Source of the DNA: Candidatus Pacearchaeota archaeon
GTDB lineage: Archaea; Nanobdellota; Nanobdellia; Pacearchaeales; GW2011-AR1
Direction of reading: 5' to 3'
NCBI GenBank assembly: GCA_016196285.1
Contig: JACPXY010000006.1
Coordinates: 1 to 36,126, forward strand
DNA length: 36,126 nucleotides
Under the pieces are notes generated by a model that saw nothing but the letters and a program-made list of their open reading frames with translations, searched no databases and was not told the origin of the DNA. The position numbers and the translations under genes are program-made. Positions 23,400-31,754 of this stretch are shown here, piece after piece. The stretch's first letter is position 1, and each line of letters opens with the position of its first letter.

Positions 23400-23561
23400 T
23401 TATGCATCTTCTTCGAGAATGTGCTTCTTCAGTTTTGCGACCTCTACCGGTGATGTGTATGCGTCGTGTAATGTTGGTCTCCTAAATGATATTGTAATCA
23501 TTAATAAAAGCAATACCGACAAGCAGGTTGTGCTTCCCAGGAGAAGATAAATTGGTTCCAT
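23400..23561 (-). CDS. Small membrane protein (53 aa)
   Basis: Absent from the ORF track. The product starts MEPIYLLLGSTTCLSVLLLL and continues MITISFRRPTLHDAY: one TM helix (about 4-25) with a basic RR stop-transfer signal, then a polar cytoplasmic tail ending VAKLKKHILEEDA. A TATA-like element (minus gttaaaatac, plus 23585-23594) sits about 26 bases before the ATG, supporting a leaderless gene. It lies between argS and the SRP RNA on the same strand, and its stop abuts the SRP RNA promoter. No family is recognised. Confidence 0.68.
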   Translation of the reverse strand: MEPIYLLLGSTTCLSVLLLLMITISFRRPTLHDAYTSPVEVAKLKKHILEEDA

Positions 23562-23600
23562 GCTTATAGAAGCTGTGAGCGGGGTATTTTAACCTTGCGA

Positions 23601-25283
23601 TTACATCTCTTCGAGAACTCTAATGTTCAATAGCTCAAGTGCATTCTTCAGAACGTATGCGTACGCTTGAATAAGAACAAGCTTGAATTCTTCTGTCTCA
23701 GATCCCACTACCTTTTCTGCATGATAAAACTCATTAAAAAGCTGTGCCAACTGAAATGCATAATTAGCTATGATGCTCGGTGCTTTCTCTTCGTATGCTT
23801 GAGTTACCATTTCGGGAAAAGTCTTGAGGGAGAGCAGTAATCTCTTCTCAATATCAGAGATGGCGGAGATGTGCAAACCCGGCTTTTTTGCTGCTTTTGC
23901 AAGGATACTCTGTGCACGGGCATAGGAATATAGTAAATATGGCCCGGTGTCTCCTTCGAACTGTAAAGACTCTTCTGGTCTAAACGTCAAGTCCTTGGTA
24001 CGTTCAACCTTTAAGAAATAATACCTCAGGGCTGCCAAGGTAATTGCTACTGCACGTTCCTTCTTCTCCTTGATAGGAAGGGCTGGATGACGTTCACTGA
24101 TTGCTTGAACTGCGAGGTTCTGCATGTGAATCAAAAGATCATCTGAATCGACAACTGCGCCTTCACGTGACTTCATTCTTCCTGATTCAAGATTGACCAT
24201 TCCGTAATTTAGGTGATAAAGCTTATCTGCCCAAGGATATCCCAGACGCTTGAGAGTGGCGAAGAGCACTTTAAAATGATGATTCTGCTCGATGGCACTG
24301 ACATATAAAGAAGTGTCTGCTTTGAAATCCTTGTGTTTCTGCGCTGCAAGATACAAGTCTTGTGTAATATAAATAGAAGTTCCATCTGCGCGTAGGAGCA
24401 CTTTCTCTCCTAGACCTTCTGTGGAAAGGTCAATTGCAATGGCGCCATCAGATTTCTTATAGACAATGCCTCTCTTTAGTGCGTCCATTACTATCTTCTT
24501 TCCGGCATTGTATATCTTTGACTCAAAATACTCTTTGTCTATCTTTAAATCAAATTGTGCATAGGTCTCCTTGAATCCTTTGAATGCCCAGGCATTCATC
24601 TTCTTCCAGAGCTGGAGAGTTTTCCGATCTCCTGATTCCCATTTCTGCAGGCACTTCTGCGCTTCCTGCTCAAGCTCTGGATGCTCCTTGAGCATTTGTG
24701 CAAATTTTACATAATAATCTCCAACAAAATGGTCTGGCTTAATCTTTCTTTTCTCAGGTGAATCGCCTGCCCCCCACTTTTCATAGGCAACCATTGACTT
24801 ACAAATGTGGATTCCTCTATCATTGTTCAAATTGACAACCTTAACAGTATTCCCTCTGAAACGCAAGATATTGGTGACCGCTTGACCAAGGGCAATATTG
24901 CGTGCATGGCCTATGTGCAGCGGCTTGTTAGTGTTCGGACTTGGAAATTCGATAACTACTTTCTCTCTTTCCTTGCCTGCTCCGAATCTCTCTTTTTCTT
25001 TAAGAATCTTTTTCAGAGTATCTTGAGCTAGTGTCTTCCTGTTAATAAAGATATTAATGTATGGTCCGACTGCCTCAACTTTCTCGAAGCCTGTGTCTGT
25101 CAGTTGAGAAGCAAGATCGGCAGCAATCTGGATAGGAGATTTCTTCATCTTCTTTGCTAGCTCGAAGCACGGTAAAGAATAGTCTCCTAGTTTAGGGTCA
25201 GGAGGAGCAGTCAGCAGAGAGATTGCTCCTGCCTCGGAGAGGGGAGTGAATTTCTGCAGCTTCTTGGCAATGAGCTCTTTCAT
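23601..25283 (-). CDS. argS: Arginyl-tRNA synthetase
   Basis: Class I synthetase that charges tRNA-Arg (560 aa, normal length). The N-terminal Add-1 domain (about 1-105) is followed by FPSPNTNKPLHIGHARN with the HIGH signature (about 121-124), the YFESKIYNAG and LRADGTSIYITQDL segments typical of ArgRS, a KMSKS-like GRMKSREG (about 367), and the helical DALR anticodon-binding domain (about 440-560, with GPYLLYSYARAQSIL). A TATA-like element (plus 25299-25312) is spaced for a leaderless start at 25283. Confidence 0.97.
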   Translation of the reverse strand: MKELIAKKLQKFTPLSEAGAISLLTAPPDPKLGDYSLPCFELAKKMKKSPIQIAADLASQLTDTGFEKVEAVGPYINIFINRKTLAQDTLKKILKEKERFGAGKEREKVVIEFPSPNTNKPLHIGHARNIALGQAVTNILRFRGNTVKVVNLNNDRGIHICKSMVAYEKWGAGDSPEKRKIKPDHFVGDYYVKFAQMLKEHPELEQEAQKCLQKWESGDRKTLQLWKKMNAWAFKGFKETYAQFDLKIDKEYFESKIYNAGKKIVMDALKRGIVYKKSDGAIAIDLSTEGLGEKVLLRADGTSIYITQDLYLAAQKHKDFKADTSLYVSAIEQNHHFKVLFATLKRLGYPWADKLYHLNYGMVNLESGRMKSREGAVVDSDDLLIHMQNLAVQAISERHPALPIKEKKERAVAITLAALRYYFLKVERTKDLTFRPEESLQFEGDTGPYLLYSYARAQSILAKAAKKPGLHISAISDIEKRLLLSLKTFPEMVTQAYEEKAPSIIANYAFQLAQLFNEFYHAEKVVGSETEEFKLVLIQAYAYVLKNALELLNIRVLEEM

Positions 25284-25317
25284 ATCTCTGTATTAACAAG
25301 ACAATTAATAAATCTGT

Positions 25318-25602
25318 TTATGGAATAAGCTGGTGACCGCATTCTGTGCAAAACTTTACACCTTCATCAATCGGTTTCTTGCATCCTGGGCAATGCGTCA
25401 TGGGAACAACCATCTTCCCTCCACACTGCGGGCAGAACTTTTGCTCAGGATCGCCGCCACGCCCGCATTTGGTGCATTTAGGTGTCGGCTTCTTGCGCTC
25501 GATTACTGCCTTGTATCCTGTTTTGCCAGACACGATCTTAGAAAACGCATCCTGAATAGACGTAGGATCCTGGTACTTGCGTAAGTCTATATTGCTGCCC
25601 AT
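25318..25602 (-). CDS. Double zinc-ribbon protein
   Basis: A 94-aa protein with two zinc ribbons in its C-terminal half. The first is KCTKCGRGGDPEQKFCPQCG (about 40-59) and the second is HCPGCKKPIDEGVKFCTECG (about 69-88), each CxxC-x(n)-CxxC. The N-terminal 35 residues are polar and helical (YQDPTSIQDAFSKIVSGKT). Such small proteins often act as adaptors in archaeal membrane or nucleic-acid complexes; no specific partner can be named. The promoter lies at plus 25635-25647 with a short leader of about 13 bases. It stands upstream of argS on the same strand with a 34-base gap and may also be co-transcribed with it. Confidence 0.8.
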   Translation of the reverse strand: MGSNIDLRKYQDPTSIQDAFSKIVSGKTGYKAVIERKKPTPKCTKCGRGGDPEQKFCPQCGGKMVVPMTHCPGCKKPIDEGVKFCTECGHQLIP

Positions 25603-25669
25603 CTTCTCTTTTTACTCTCCCAGTGTGTAATCAGTTTTTATAAATATTGTTATTGTGAATGAACAATCT

Positions 25670-26431
25670 TTATAATCCCCACAAGAACCCAGACTTTGAA
25701 CGATAATCTTCTCTAAATCTAAGAATCGATTTTGCTCTTCTCTCTATTTCGTATGCATCAAATGCTTTCTCAATAAATCTCGCTGCATTGCTCCTTTGTT
25801 TCTCCATGGTTTCTGGATCCAGTCTGTTTACTTTCCTTCTTCTCATCCATCTATAATCTTGAAAATCAACTAATCTCTGCTTATAGATTCTAGGAATTGA
25901 GGCTTCATTTAACTGAGGAAATAATCTGTAAAAATCTCTACGGGGATGACGCCCTCTTTGGAATCTATTGCTCCTATAAAATATTCCTACCTCGCGTGCA
26001 GCGCATTCTAAGTATTTTTCACTAAGAGCGCTTACAGATATAACACAATGTTTCTTTGTCGGGGATATACAAATAATTGTGTTCTCCTGGTCTGGCTGTT
26101 CTTCTCCAGATATATGGCACCAATCATAAATCTCTTTAGTAGCGTCCCATGTATGAGTCATTGCTAAAACATCTTGAGAATCCTTTAAAGTAACATTCAT
26201 TAATTGCTCGATATCTGAAGTATGCCAAATGTCTCCTCTTGATCCAGCTTGTTGTACTGCTGTATGTATTGTGTCTAAGATGCCCTTCATTTCAATGTGA
26301 AGCATTTTTCCATAAGTTATGTTGAAGCCTGTACAAGTTTCAATAAGCTGTTCCGCAACATGAAAGGGATATCTTCCATAGTGAACTTGGTAATCGTGAA
26401 TTGCAAGATGATTTGCTTTTTGATGAGACAT
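25670..26431 (-). CDS. Hypothetical protein
   Basis: A 253-aa protein that I do not recognise, beginning MSHQKANHLAIHDYQVHYGR. The ORF-track version starts inside the neighbouring tRNA gene (its first 20 residues are tRNA sequence), so that start is wrong. A TATA-like cttttaagat (plus 26452-26461) lies 26 bases before the ATG at 26431; an ATG at 26446 is the alternative. The N-terminal half is histidine-rich (MLHIEMKGILDTIHTAVQQ, IWHTSDIEQL). The C terminus is very basic and helical (YRWMRRRKVNRLDPETMEKQ), which could bind nucleic acid. No signal or TM segment is seen. Its AT-rich composition and isolated position fit an accessory gene. Confidence 0.65.
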   Translation of the reverse strand: MSHQKANHLAIHDYQVHYGRYPFHVAEQLIETCTGFNITYGKMLHIEMKGILDTIHTAVQQAGSRGDIWHTSDIEQLMNVTLKDSQDVLAMTHTWDATKEIYDWCHISGEEQPDQENTIICISPTKKHCVISVSALSEKYLECAAREVGIFYRSNRFQRGRHPRRDFYRLFPQLNEASIPRIYKQRLVDFQDYRWMRRRKVNRLDPETMEKQRSNAARFIEKAFDAYEIERRAKSILRFREDYRSKSGFLWGL

Positions 26432-26502
26432 AAAAAGGGCATTCATACCTATCTTAAAAGTTTTGTTGTGATATGTGGTAGAGGCAGCTATGGCGATTAA
26501 GA

Positions 26503-26574
26503 AGCCTCTACCGGGGATTGAACCCGGGACCCCAAGTTTACGAAACTTGTACTCTACCACTGAGCTATAGAGGC
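26503..26574 (-). tRNA. tRNA-Thr (anticodon CGU)
   Basis: The 72-nt gene folds into a full cloverleaf: acceptor GCCTCTA/TAGAGGC, a short D arm (GCTC...GAGT), anticodon stem CAAGT/ACTTG with loop TTCGTAA (anticodon CGU, reading ACG), and T arm CCGGG-TTCAATC-CCCGG. The discriminator is U73, usual for archaeal tRNA-Thr. No CCA is encoded and no intron is seen in the anticodon loop. A TATA element (26592-26607) is about 26 bases upstream. Confidence 0.95.
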
Positions 26575-26591
26575 ATCAAGATTGCTTGGAA

Positions 26592-26607
26592 TGAATATAT
26601 TTAAATA
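26592..26607. promoter_or_regulatory. Shared, nearly symmetric TATA element between tRNA-Thr and the surface-protein gene
   Basis: The AT-only core tatatttaaata is centred near 26600. This is 26 bases from the tRNA 5' end on the minus strand and about 26 bases before a likely start near 26626 on the plus strand, leaving an 11-base leader before the ATG at 26637. One element could serve both directions, with TFB/BRE contacts deciding orientation. Confidence 0.5.
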
Positions 26608-26636
26608 ATCCTTTTTGTTGTTATTCTTGTAAAAAG

Positions 26637-29336
26637 ATGGTGAAGATGCAGAGCATCTCTGGAAGGGTTTTGGTTTTATCTCTAGTTGTTATCCTCTTAT
26701 TTTGTGGATCTGTTTGGGCAGAATCCTTTGCATTCAATGGAACAGTTAAAGACACTAGTGGGAATGCGCTGAATGCAGTGCTGGTAAATGTAACTATTCG
26801 TGACTCAACTTACACTTTGGTCGGCTCAAATACTACTACAACCAATGCCTCTGGCTGGTTCAATCTTACTGTTACTGGGCCGGATAATGGGTTCTACCAA
26901 CCAGTCATAACACTAATTAATCGGAGCTTCTCAAATGTCAACTTCACGCAATTTATCGGACAGAGTCTTCCTTCATTTCCAAGCATGGTATTTAATGAGT
27001 TAGGTGGCACTACCTTTTATCTGAGAGATGCTGGGACCATAGCAGTTACTGCTGTGAACGAGACTGGAAGCCCTGTGGCGTTTACCTATCAAATCAAAGA
27101 TACTAAGCTCGGGTATCCTGTAGCTAAAGAATGGCAAAACCTTGTTTTCAGCGTAAACATCACGGTACCGAAGGACAGAAACTACTCTATTATAATATTC
27201 CCCAATCAGAGTATGCCTGTCAGCTTTGACTGGAATAATTTTTCAACTACAAATTCATATAGTTTTACACCAGGCGCATCGTCTTATAATGCGACCACAA
27301 AGGTACTAAACAAGCAGTTCAACATCACCTTGCGGCTTGATCGAGTCAGTGGGTATGTGAACTACTCAGGCATAGATGGATGGAGCAACCTTGGAGTCGT
27401 GGCATACTTGATGGAACCGGGGAATATGATTAGCGCAGAGTATGGAGAATTACCTTATAACCTAAGCAGCGCTGTCGGCACTTCTGATTTAATCAACGCT
27501 ACAAGCGGATTCTTTAACATATCGTTGCCTGCCACGGTAGAAACCTCAAATATTCTTCTCTTCGCGACTACGAGAAACGGGACACGATACTTCGGAGCTT
27601 TCAGGAATGTGAGTCTGACCTATGGCTCTGCTGTAACTGAAACGAGAAACTTTAACTTCACTGCGATGAGCGGGCTCATGGGAACAAATTCAAGCATCTC
27701 TTTAAATACTCTGAGTGGAACTAATGTCAATATACCTACTGCGAGGCAGAATTTTACCCTTATCAATGCTACAAACACCACATTATCAAACCTCTATGCT
27801 CATGTTGAAGTCACTCTTGATTACTCGTCAATAGGTGGCACAGAATTTACCTGGATGACTGGCCCTCAACAAGATGATGGTATTGCAACATTTTCGGTCA
27901 TTCTCCTCAACAACACAGGCATAAAGGAGATGAATGTATATGCGGGAGGTGGCTCTGCCAACTACGCGCCAAAACGGACTGCGCCGACTGTTGCGGAGAT
28001 ATTGGCAAACAATAACATCACTATGAAATCATTCAACCCTGGAGCGATTGATTCACAGCTCTCTGCCTCACAGATACGAATGGTATTGTATATATCAAAC
28101 TCGACATGTGATGTACCAACACCTCCAACGTCATGCTTGATAGGCGGCACTGAAAAAGACATGAGTACTTTTAATCCGATGAGTGCCTTGCTTGGAGGCG
28201 GGAAGTTAAGCTTTAGAATGGGCACTGGAAATATCACTGTGCATTATGTGAATGTAGATATGATGGCTTCTGGTCCGCCTGATGCCTTGTTTGACAACAA
28301 CGTCAACAACAACAGCGGAAGTACTTTTGATGCGGCAGTGCGATTCGGTTCAGGAGGGCCTAGCATTTACGACTTTGTCTTAGTCTCTATGCCTTACGCT
28401 GAGACAGCCGGCACCGGCCTCAATGAATCTGCTCCAGTCAATATGTCAATTCCTGTTTTGTATGATGATAACTGGAATGTGCTCTGGAATGCAAGCCTTA
28501 ATGGAACGAATGCGAGTGTGCTTGCTGGCAACTACAGCCATTACGAAGCGCGAGAGAGTGAATGGGCATCTCTTCTAGCGACCTCGACCTGCACGCAGAA
28601 TGTGACTCTTTTCAATGCAACAACTCCATGCTTCATTAATACCACTGAGAATCTCATCTGGATACGCCTTCCGCACTTTTCAGGCACGGGACCGAGCGTT
28701 AGCGGGAGCGTTGTCGCCGCTGCTCCGAGCAGCAGTTCAAGCAGCAGTTCATCAGGAAGTGGAAGTGGAACAGGTGATACTGGCTTCTGGAAGACAACTA
28801 TTGCATACGACAGTAAGGAACTTCAAGACTTCAGCAGCGTCTCCCGAGAGCTACGTGAGAAAGAACGCCTTCGTATTAAGATTGGCGGCAGTATTCACCA
28901 TGTTGGAATTACCTCGTATGCAAGCAACCAGATTACGATTAATGTTTCCTCGGAACCGCAGAGCGCTACCTTGGCTCCTGGTGAATCTAAGAAGTTTGAG
29001 ATAACGAATGATTCCTACTATGACATTGCAGTCATGCTTGTAAGCATTAATGCAACTACTAAGAGGGCCAACTTGAGCATTAGCTATATCCATGAAGAGA
29101 TTATTGCACCTGTGAATGAGACTACCTCTGCTGAGACAAGTACGAGCACTGAAGGGAATAATACACCTGCAGCAAAACCAGAGAATGAGCGCTCCTCTGC
29201 AGGCATCATTACTCTAGTTGTAATTATACTGGTTATTCTTCTTTGCATCGGTATTGCATTTAAAGTGCGAGAGACACAATCTTTGAGAACACGCGTCAAA
29301 ATCAAACAGGAAAGCAGAAAGATAAAAGTTCACTAG
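26637..29336 (+). CDS. Large S-layer-like surface protein with C-terminal anchor
   Basis: An 899-aa secreted protein. A signal peptide (about 1-29, VLVLSLVVILLFCGSVWA) is followed by a carboxypeptidase-regulatory/Ig-like domain (VKDTSGNALNAVLVNVTIR, about 37-85). Long beta-rich regions with dozens of NxS/T sequons come next, suggesting heavy glycosylation. A Ser/Gly linker (SSSSSSSGSGSGTGD, about 700-716) separates this from a C-terminal beta domain (about 720-830) and a single TM helix (about 852-875, IITLVVIILVILLCIGIAF) with a basic tail. The segment WIRLPHFSGTGP before the linker resembles PGF-pre-PGF surface proteins. It is a candidate cell-wall or S-layer component; no enzyme motif is visible. 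Confidence 0.8.
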   Translation: MVKMQSISGRVLVLSLVVILLFCGSVWAESFAFNGTVKDTSGNALNAVLVNVTIRDSTYTLVGSNTTTTNASGWFNLTVTGPDNGFYQPVITLINRSFSNVNFTQFIGQSLPSFPSMVFNELGGTTFYLRDAGTIAVTAVNETGSPVAFTYQIKDTKLGYPVAKEWQNLVFSVNITVPKDRNYSIIIFPNQSMPVSFDWNNFSTTNSYSFTPGASSYNATTKVLNKQFNITLRLDRVSGYVNYSGIDGWSNLGVVAYLMEPGNMISAEYGELPYNLSSAVGTSDLINATSGFFNISLPATVETSNILLFATTRNGTRYFGAFRNVSLTYGSAVTETRNFNFTAMSGLMGTNSSISLNTLSGTNVNIPTARQNFTLINATNTTLSNLYAHVEVTLDYSSIGGTEFTWMTGPQQDDGIATFSVILLNNTGIKEMNVYAGGGSANYAPKRTAPTVAEILANNNITMKSFNPGAIDSQLSASQIRMVLYISNSTCDVPTPPTSCLIGGTEKDMSTFNPMSALLGGGKLSFRMGTGNITVHYVNVDMMASGPPDALFDNNVNNNSGSTFDAAVRFGSGGPSIYDFVLVSMPYAETAGTGLNESAPVNMSIPVLYDDNWNVLWNASLNGTNASVLAGNYSHYEARESEWASLLATSTCTQNVTLFNATTPCFINTTENLIWIRLPHFSGTGPSVSGSVVAAAPSSSSSSSSSGSGSGTGDTGFWKTTIAYDSKELQDFSSVSRELREKERLRIKIGGSIHHVGITSYASNQITINVSSEPQSATLAPGESKKFEITNDSYYDIAVMLVSINATTKRANLSISYIHEEIIAPVNETTSAETSTSTEGNNTPAAKPENERSSAGIITLVVIILVILLCIGIAFKVRETQSLRTRVKIKQESRKIKVH

Positions 29337-29370
29337 GAACACTTAAAAACTCTCCCTTGCCTGAAACTTG

Positions 29371-29565
29371 ATGCAGTATTACTCTCCACGGCTCTTCATC
29401 GATAAGGCAACGCCTCCCTGGCTGATCTTTGCTGCAGCTTTATTGATATTACTCATCGGAATAATCTCCTCATTGAGTGTGCTGACGAAGATAGGTGGAT
29501 TTATTATTGGATTTTTTATCTTGTTCTGGCTCATTAGCTTTTGGTTTAGGTATCGTGAACACTGA
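29371..29565 (+). CDS. Small membrane protein with two TM helices
   Basis: A 64-aa protein starting MQYYSPRLFIDKATPPW, then two closely spaced hydrophobic helices (LIFAAALLILLIGIISSLSVL and GGFIIGFFILFWLISFWF) joined by a short turn, ending in a basic tail. The ATG at 29371 is preferred to the TTG at 29368 because the TATA-like ttaaaaac (29343-29350) sits about 25 bases upstream. No family is recognised. It lies alone between the surface protein and FKBP genes on the same strand. Confidence 0.72.
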   Translation: MQYYSPRLFIDKATPPWLIFAAALLILLIGIISSLSVLTKIGGFIIGFFILFWLISFWFRYREH

Positions 29566-29599
29566 AAAGACTTAAATAGGCTGTTTTGTCCTGGGAGGC

Positions 29600-30031
29600 A
29601 TGATTAAGAATGGAGATAAAGTTTCGCTAGATTATGAAGGGCGTCTAGAGACAGGCGAGATATTTGATTCTTCTAAACACGGTGATCACTCTCATCCTTT
29701 AGAGTTTCAGATAGGCTCAGGACAAGTGATTCCTGGATTTGAGAAAGCTGTCCTAGGCATGCAAGTTGGACAGGAGAAAGAATTTACACTAAAGCCTGAA
29801 GAAGCATACGGAATGCCTGATGCTGCTCGAGAGAAACAGATTCCTCGTACAATGCTGCCGCCTGAACAGGAACCTAAGGTAGGCATGATGTTAGTTATGC
29901 AGACCCCTGATGGAAAGCAGGTGCCTATGCGTATCAGTAGAGTTGATAAAGAGAACATTACGCTGGACTTGAATCATCCGCTTGCAGGTAAGACTTTGGT
30001 GTTTAAAGTTACGATTCTAAAGATCAATTAA
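29600..30031 (+). CDS. FKBP-type peptidyl-prolyl isomerase (archaeal short SlyD-like)
   Basis: A 143-aa cytoplasmic prolyl isomerase and chaperone. The FKBP core is seen in GDKVSLDYEGRLETGEIFDS, then FQIGSGQVIPGFEKAVLGM and KEFTLKPEEAYG. The insert-in-flap region (about 75-120) carries the chaperone part, and the core closes with DLNHPLAGKTLVFKVTILKI. Length and domain order match archaeal short-type FKBPs. The TATA-like cttaaatag (about 29571-29579) is 26 bases before the ATG. The gene converges on the DUF5654-like gene, and their stops overlap. Confidence 0.95.
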   Translation: MIKNGDKVSLDYEGRLETGEIFDSSKHGDHSHPLEFQIGSGQVIPGFEKAVLGMQVGQEKEFTLKPEEAYGMPDAAREKQIPRTMLPPEQEPKVGMMLVMQTPDGKQVPMRISRVDKENITLDLNHPLAGKTLVFKVTILKIN

Positions 30032-30300
30032 TCCTCATCTGATAACCATGCAGTAGTTCCCCAGATAATGATAAGACTGATAATTGTAATTGAGAGTGAA
30101 GAGAGAATGCTGAGCCCTGTTGTATCCTGCACATGAGTTATGAGTTGAACTATGCGCTGGGTGCTGTCAAAGAATGTTTGTCTCCAGGAGAACGCAATGG
30201 TAAATCCTAGCGTGACTACAATTAAGAGGCGCAGTTGCGCCTTGAATTCTTGCTTGAAATTCTCGCCACCAAATAAAAACCTTTTTATGTGCTCTCGCAT
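30028..30300 (-). CDS. DUF5654-like membrane protein
   Basis: A 90-aa protein beginning MREHIKRFLFGGENFKQEFK. The longer ORF-track version runs through the promoter and is not used. An amphipathic N terminus is followed by LRLLIVVTLGFTIAFSW (TM1) and a second TM helix (about 62-83, LSILSSLSITIISLIIIWG), ending in WLSDED. The layout resembles the archaeal DUF5654 family. A TATA-like element (minus cttaaatg, about plus 30332-30339) leaves a short leader before the ATG. Function unknown. Confidence 0.72.
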   Translation of the reverse strand: MREHIKRFLFGGENFKQEFKAQLRLLIVVTLGFTIAFSWRQTFFDSTQRIVQLITHVQDTTGLSILSSLSITIISLIIIWGTTAWLSDED

Positions 30301-30354
30301 GCGCTCTTCTACCCATATTATACTGGTGTGCTTAAATGTTTTTCCTAAGCAAGA

Positions 30355-30364
30355 TTTATAAATA
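30355..30364 (+). promoter_or_regulatory. TATA box of the DoxX-like gene
   Basis: tttataaata lies about 25 bases before the ATG at 30384, which again predicts a leaderless message. The divergent DUF5654-like gene uses its own element about 20 bases away on the other strand. Confidence 0.6.
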
Positions 30365-30383
30365 CTATTTATGATAGAGAGGT

Positions 30384-30770
30384 ATGAAAGGTGATACATT
30401 TAGGTCGAGCATGCTTCTGATTCTGCGTTTGTATCTTGCGTTCGTCTTTCTCTGGCATGGAATTCCAAAACTTCTTGATATCGCTGGAACTATGGGTTTC
30501 TTTGTTACGCTTGGTCTGCCTGGTTTTGTAGGCATCGTTGTAGGTATTGTTGAAGTGCTCTTTGGAGTGTTCATGCTTCTGGGTTTCTGGTTCCCTGTTA
30601 CACCTTATATCCTTAGTGCAGTCATTGTCGGGGCTCTGGGTCTTGCCCAGATTCCTGGAGCAGTCTTAAGAGGATTTGGCGCAGGCATTGAACGAGACAT
30701 TCTTATCTTAATCTCGTTAGTGGTCTTGGCTGCTTTTGGCCCTGGAAAAGCTGCACTACGCCGATCGTAA
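30384..30770 (+). CDS. DoxX family membrane protein
   Basis: A 128-aa protein with four TM helices. The first is LILRLYLAFVFLWHGIPKLLD, containing the family's R...F...H...K pattern. GFFVTLGLPGFVGIVVGIVEVLFGVFMLLG and the remaining helices match the DoxX/SURF4-like architecture. It ends in a loop with RGFGAGIERDILILI and a basic tail. DoxX proteins are implicated in membrane redox homeostasis and thiol stress in bacteria; a role here is inferred. The pirin gene nearby is also of a redox-linked family, though on the other strand. Confidence 0.88.
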   Translation: MKGDTFRSSMLLILRLYLAFVFLWHGIPKLLDIAGTMGFFVTLGLPGFVGIVVGIVEVLFGVFMLLGFWFPVTPYILSAVIVGALGLAQIPGAVLRGFGAGIERDILILISLVVLAAFGPGKAALRRS

Positions 30771-30868
30771 AAGAAAGCGAAATGCTTAACTATGCTTATG
30801 TTCCCGAGCAATGCTGATGGTCTTGCGCATACCTTAAGGTTTAAAATGGGTCTTTTTCTCTTTAGAGT

Positions 30869-31024
30869 ATGAAACAGCACCAGCCTGGCTTGTTTACACA
30901 AATGGGTAACGAGCTGCACTCTTACAACCATTGGACGAAGCTACTCCATGCAGCCCATATAGTGCTAGCTGCTGCTTTGCTCTTATATCGAACTAAGATG
31001 AAACAGCGAACGGCACATCGATAA
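30869..31024 (+). CDS. Small membrane protein (51 aa)
   Basis: Not in the ORF track. Starts MKQHQPGLFTQMGNELHSYN and has one hydrophobic helix, LLHAAHIVLAAALLLY (about 25-40), then a basic tail RTKMKQRTAHR. A TATA-like gtttaaaatg (30839-30848) is centred about 26 bases before the ATG, the leaderless spacing typical of this window and the best support for the gene. Its 3' end overlaps the 3' end of the opposite-strand pirin gene by 32 bases. No family is recognised. Confidence 0.6.
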   Translation: MKQHQPGLFTQMGNELHSYNHWTKLLHAAHIVLAAALLLYRTKMKQRTAHR

Positions 31025-31706
31025 CAAGTAAATGTGTATCTTCCCTTGGTTGAAAAGTGAGCAATGGTTCATCATACACTTCTATGCTGTCCCCTTCGCG
31101 CACCAGTTCCCCTGTAATTAAGCAGGAACCTTTTATGATGAAGCAAAAGACCCCTCGATCTGTTCTGGTAACGTACTCGTGTACACTTCCTGCTACCAGC
31201 TTGCCAAGTAAAAGCTTTGCGTCTTGATGAATTAAAAGCGCGCTTCGCTCACCTGTCCCAGAACAAACTACTTGAAGTTTGTTCTTCTGCTCTGTATTCT
31301 TAAGAGTCTTGGAGGAATAAGATGGAGTAAGATGTGATGAACCTGGTTCAATCCAAATTTGTAAGAAATGAACTGGATAATCTTTTGAGCCGTTTAGCTC
31401 ACTATGCTGGATACCTGTACCGGCAGACATTACCTGCACTTCTCCTGGCTGTAGAACGCCTTTATTGCCAGCAGAATCATTGTGTGCCAACTTGCCTGAG
31501 AGTACAAGAGAGACTATCTCCATGTCCCGATGAGAATGCATGGAGAACCCCTTGCCCGGGGCAATAGTGTCTTCGTTGACAACCAGCAATGCGCCGAACT
31601 TTCCGCGCTTTGGATTTTGATAGCTATTAAAGCTAAATGAATGCTTACTGAATAACCATGCTGTCTTCGTAATGCCTCGCTCAATAGATCTCTGAATAAA
31701 ACGCAT
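30993..31706 (-). CDS. Pirin family protein
   Basis: Bicupin of the pirin family (237 aa, normal length). The N-terminal cupin contains FSMHSHRDMEIVSLVLSG (HxHxxxE metal ligands, about 56-62) and MSAGTGIQHSELN (a further His and Glu). The C-terminal cupin is more degenerate, as is normal. Pirins bind iron and some have quercetin dioxygenase activity; the biological role here is unknown. The ATG at 31706 is chosen over the upstream TTG because a clear Shine-Dalgarno GAGGTGA precedes it by a few bases, and a TATA-like element lies at plus 31739-31748. Confidence 0.92.
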   Translation of the reverse strand: MRFIQRSIERGITKTAWLFSKHSFSFNSYQNPKRGKFGALLVVNEDTIAPGKGFSMHSHRDMEIVSLVLSGKLAHNDSAGNKGVLQPGEVQVMSAGTGIQHSELNGSKDYPVHFLQIWIEPGSSHLTPSYSSKTLKNTEQKNKLQVVCSGTGERSALLIHQDAKLLLGKLVAGSVHEYVTRTDRGVFCFIIKGSCLITGELVREGDSIEVYDEPLLTFQPREDTHLLVIDVPFAVSS

Positions 31707-31754
31707 TGTCACCTCGCTCTGTCATTTCAACACGCGTGTATTTAAGATTATCGT

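Noticed and set aside
26447-26560. N-terminal extension of the 296-aa ORF through the tRNA gene
   Set aside because: Its first residues are translated tRNA-Thr sequence; a TATA box and downstream ATGs give a better start.
30793-30873. 27-residue ORF (MLMFPSNADG...) before the 51-aa membrane protein
   Set aside because: It spans the TATA box of the next gene and has no promoter of its own; probably chance.
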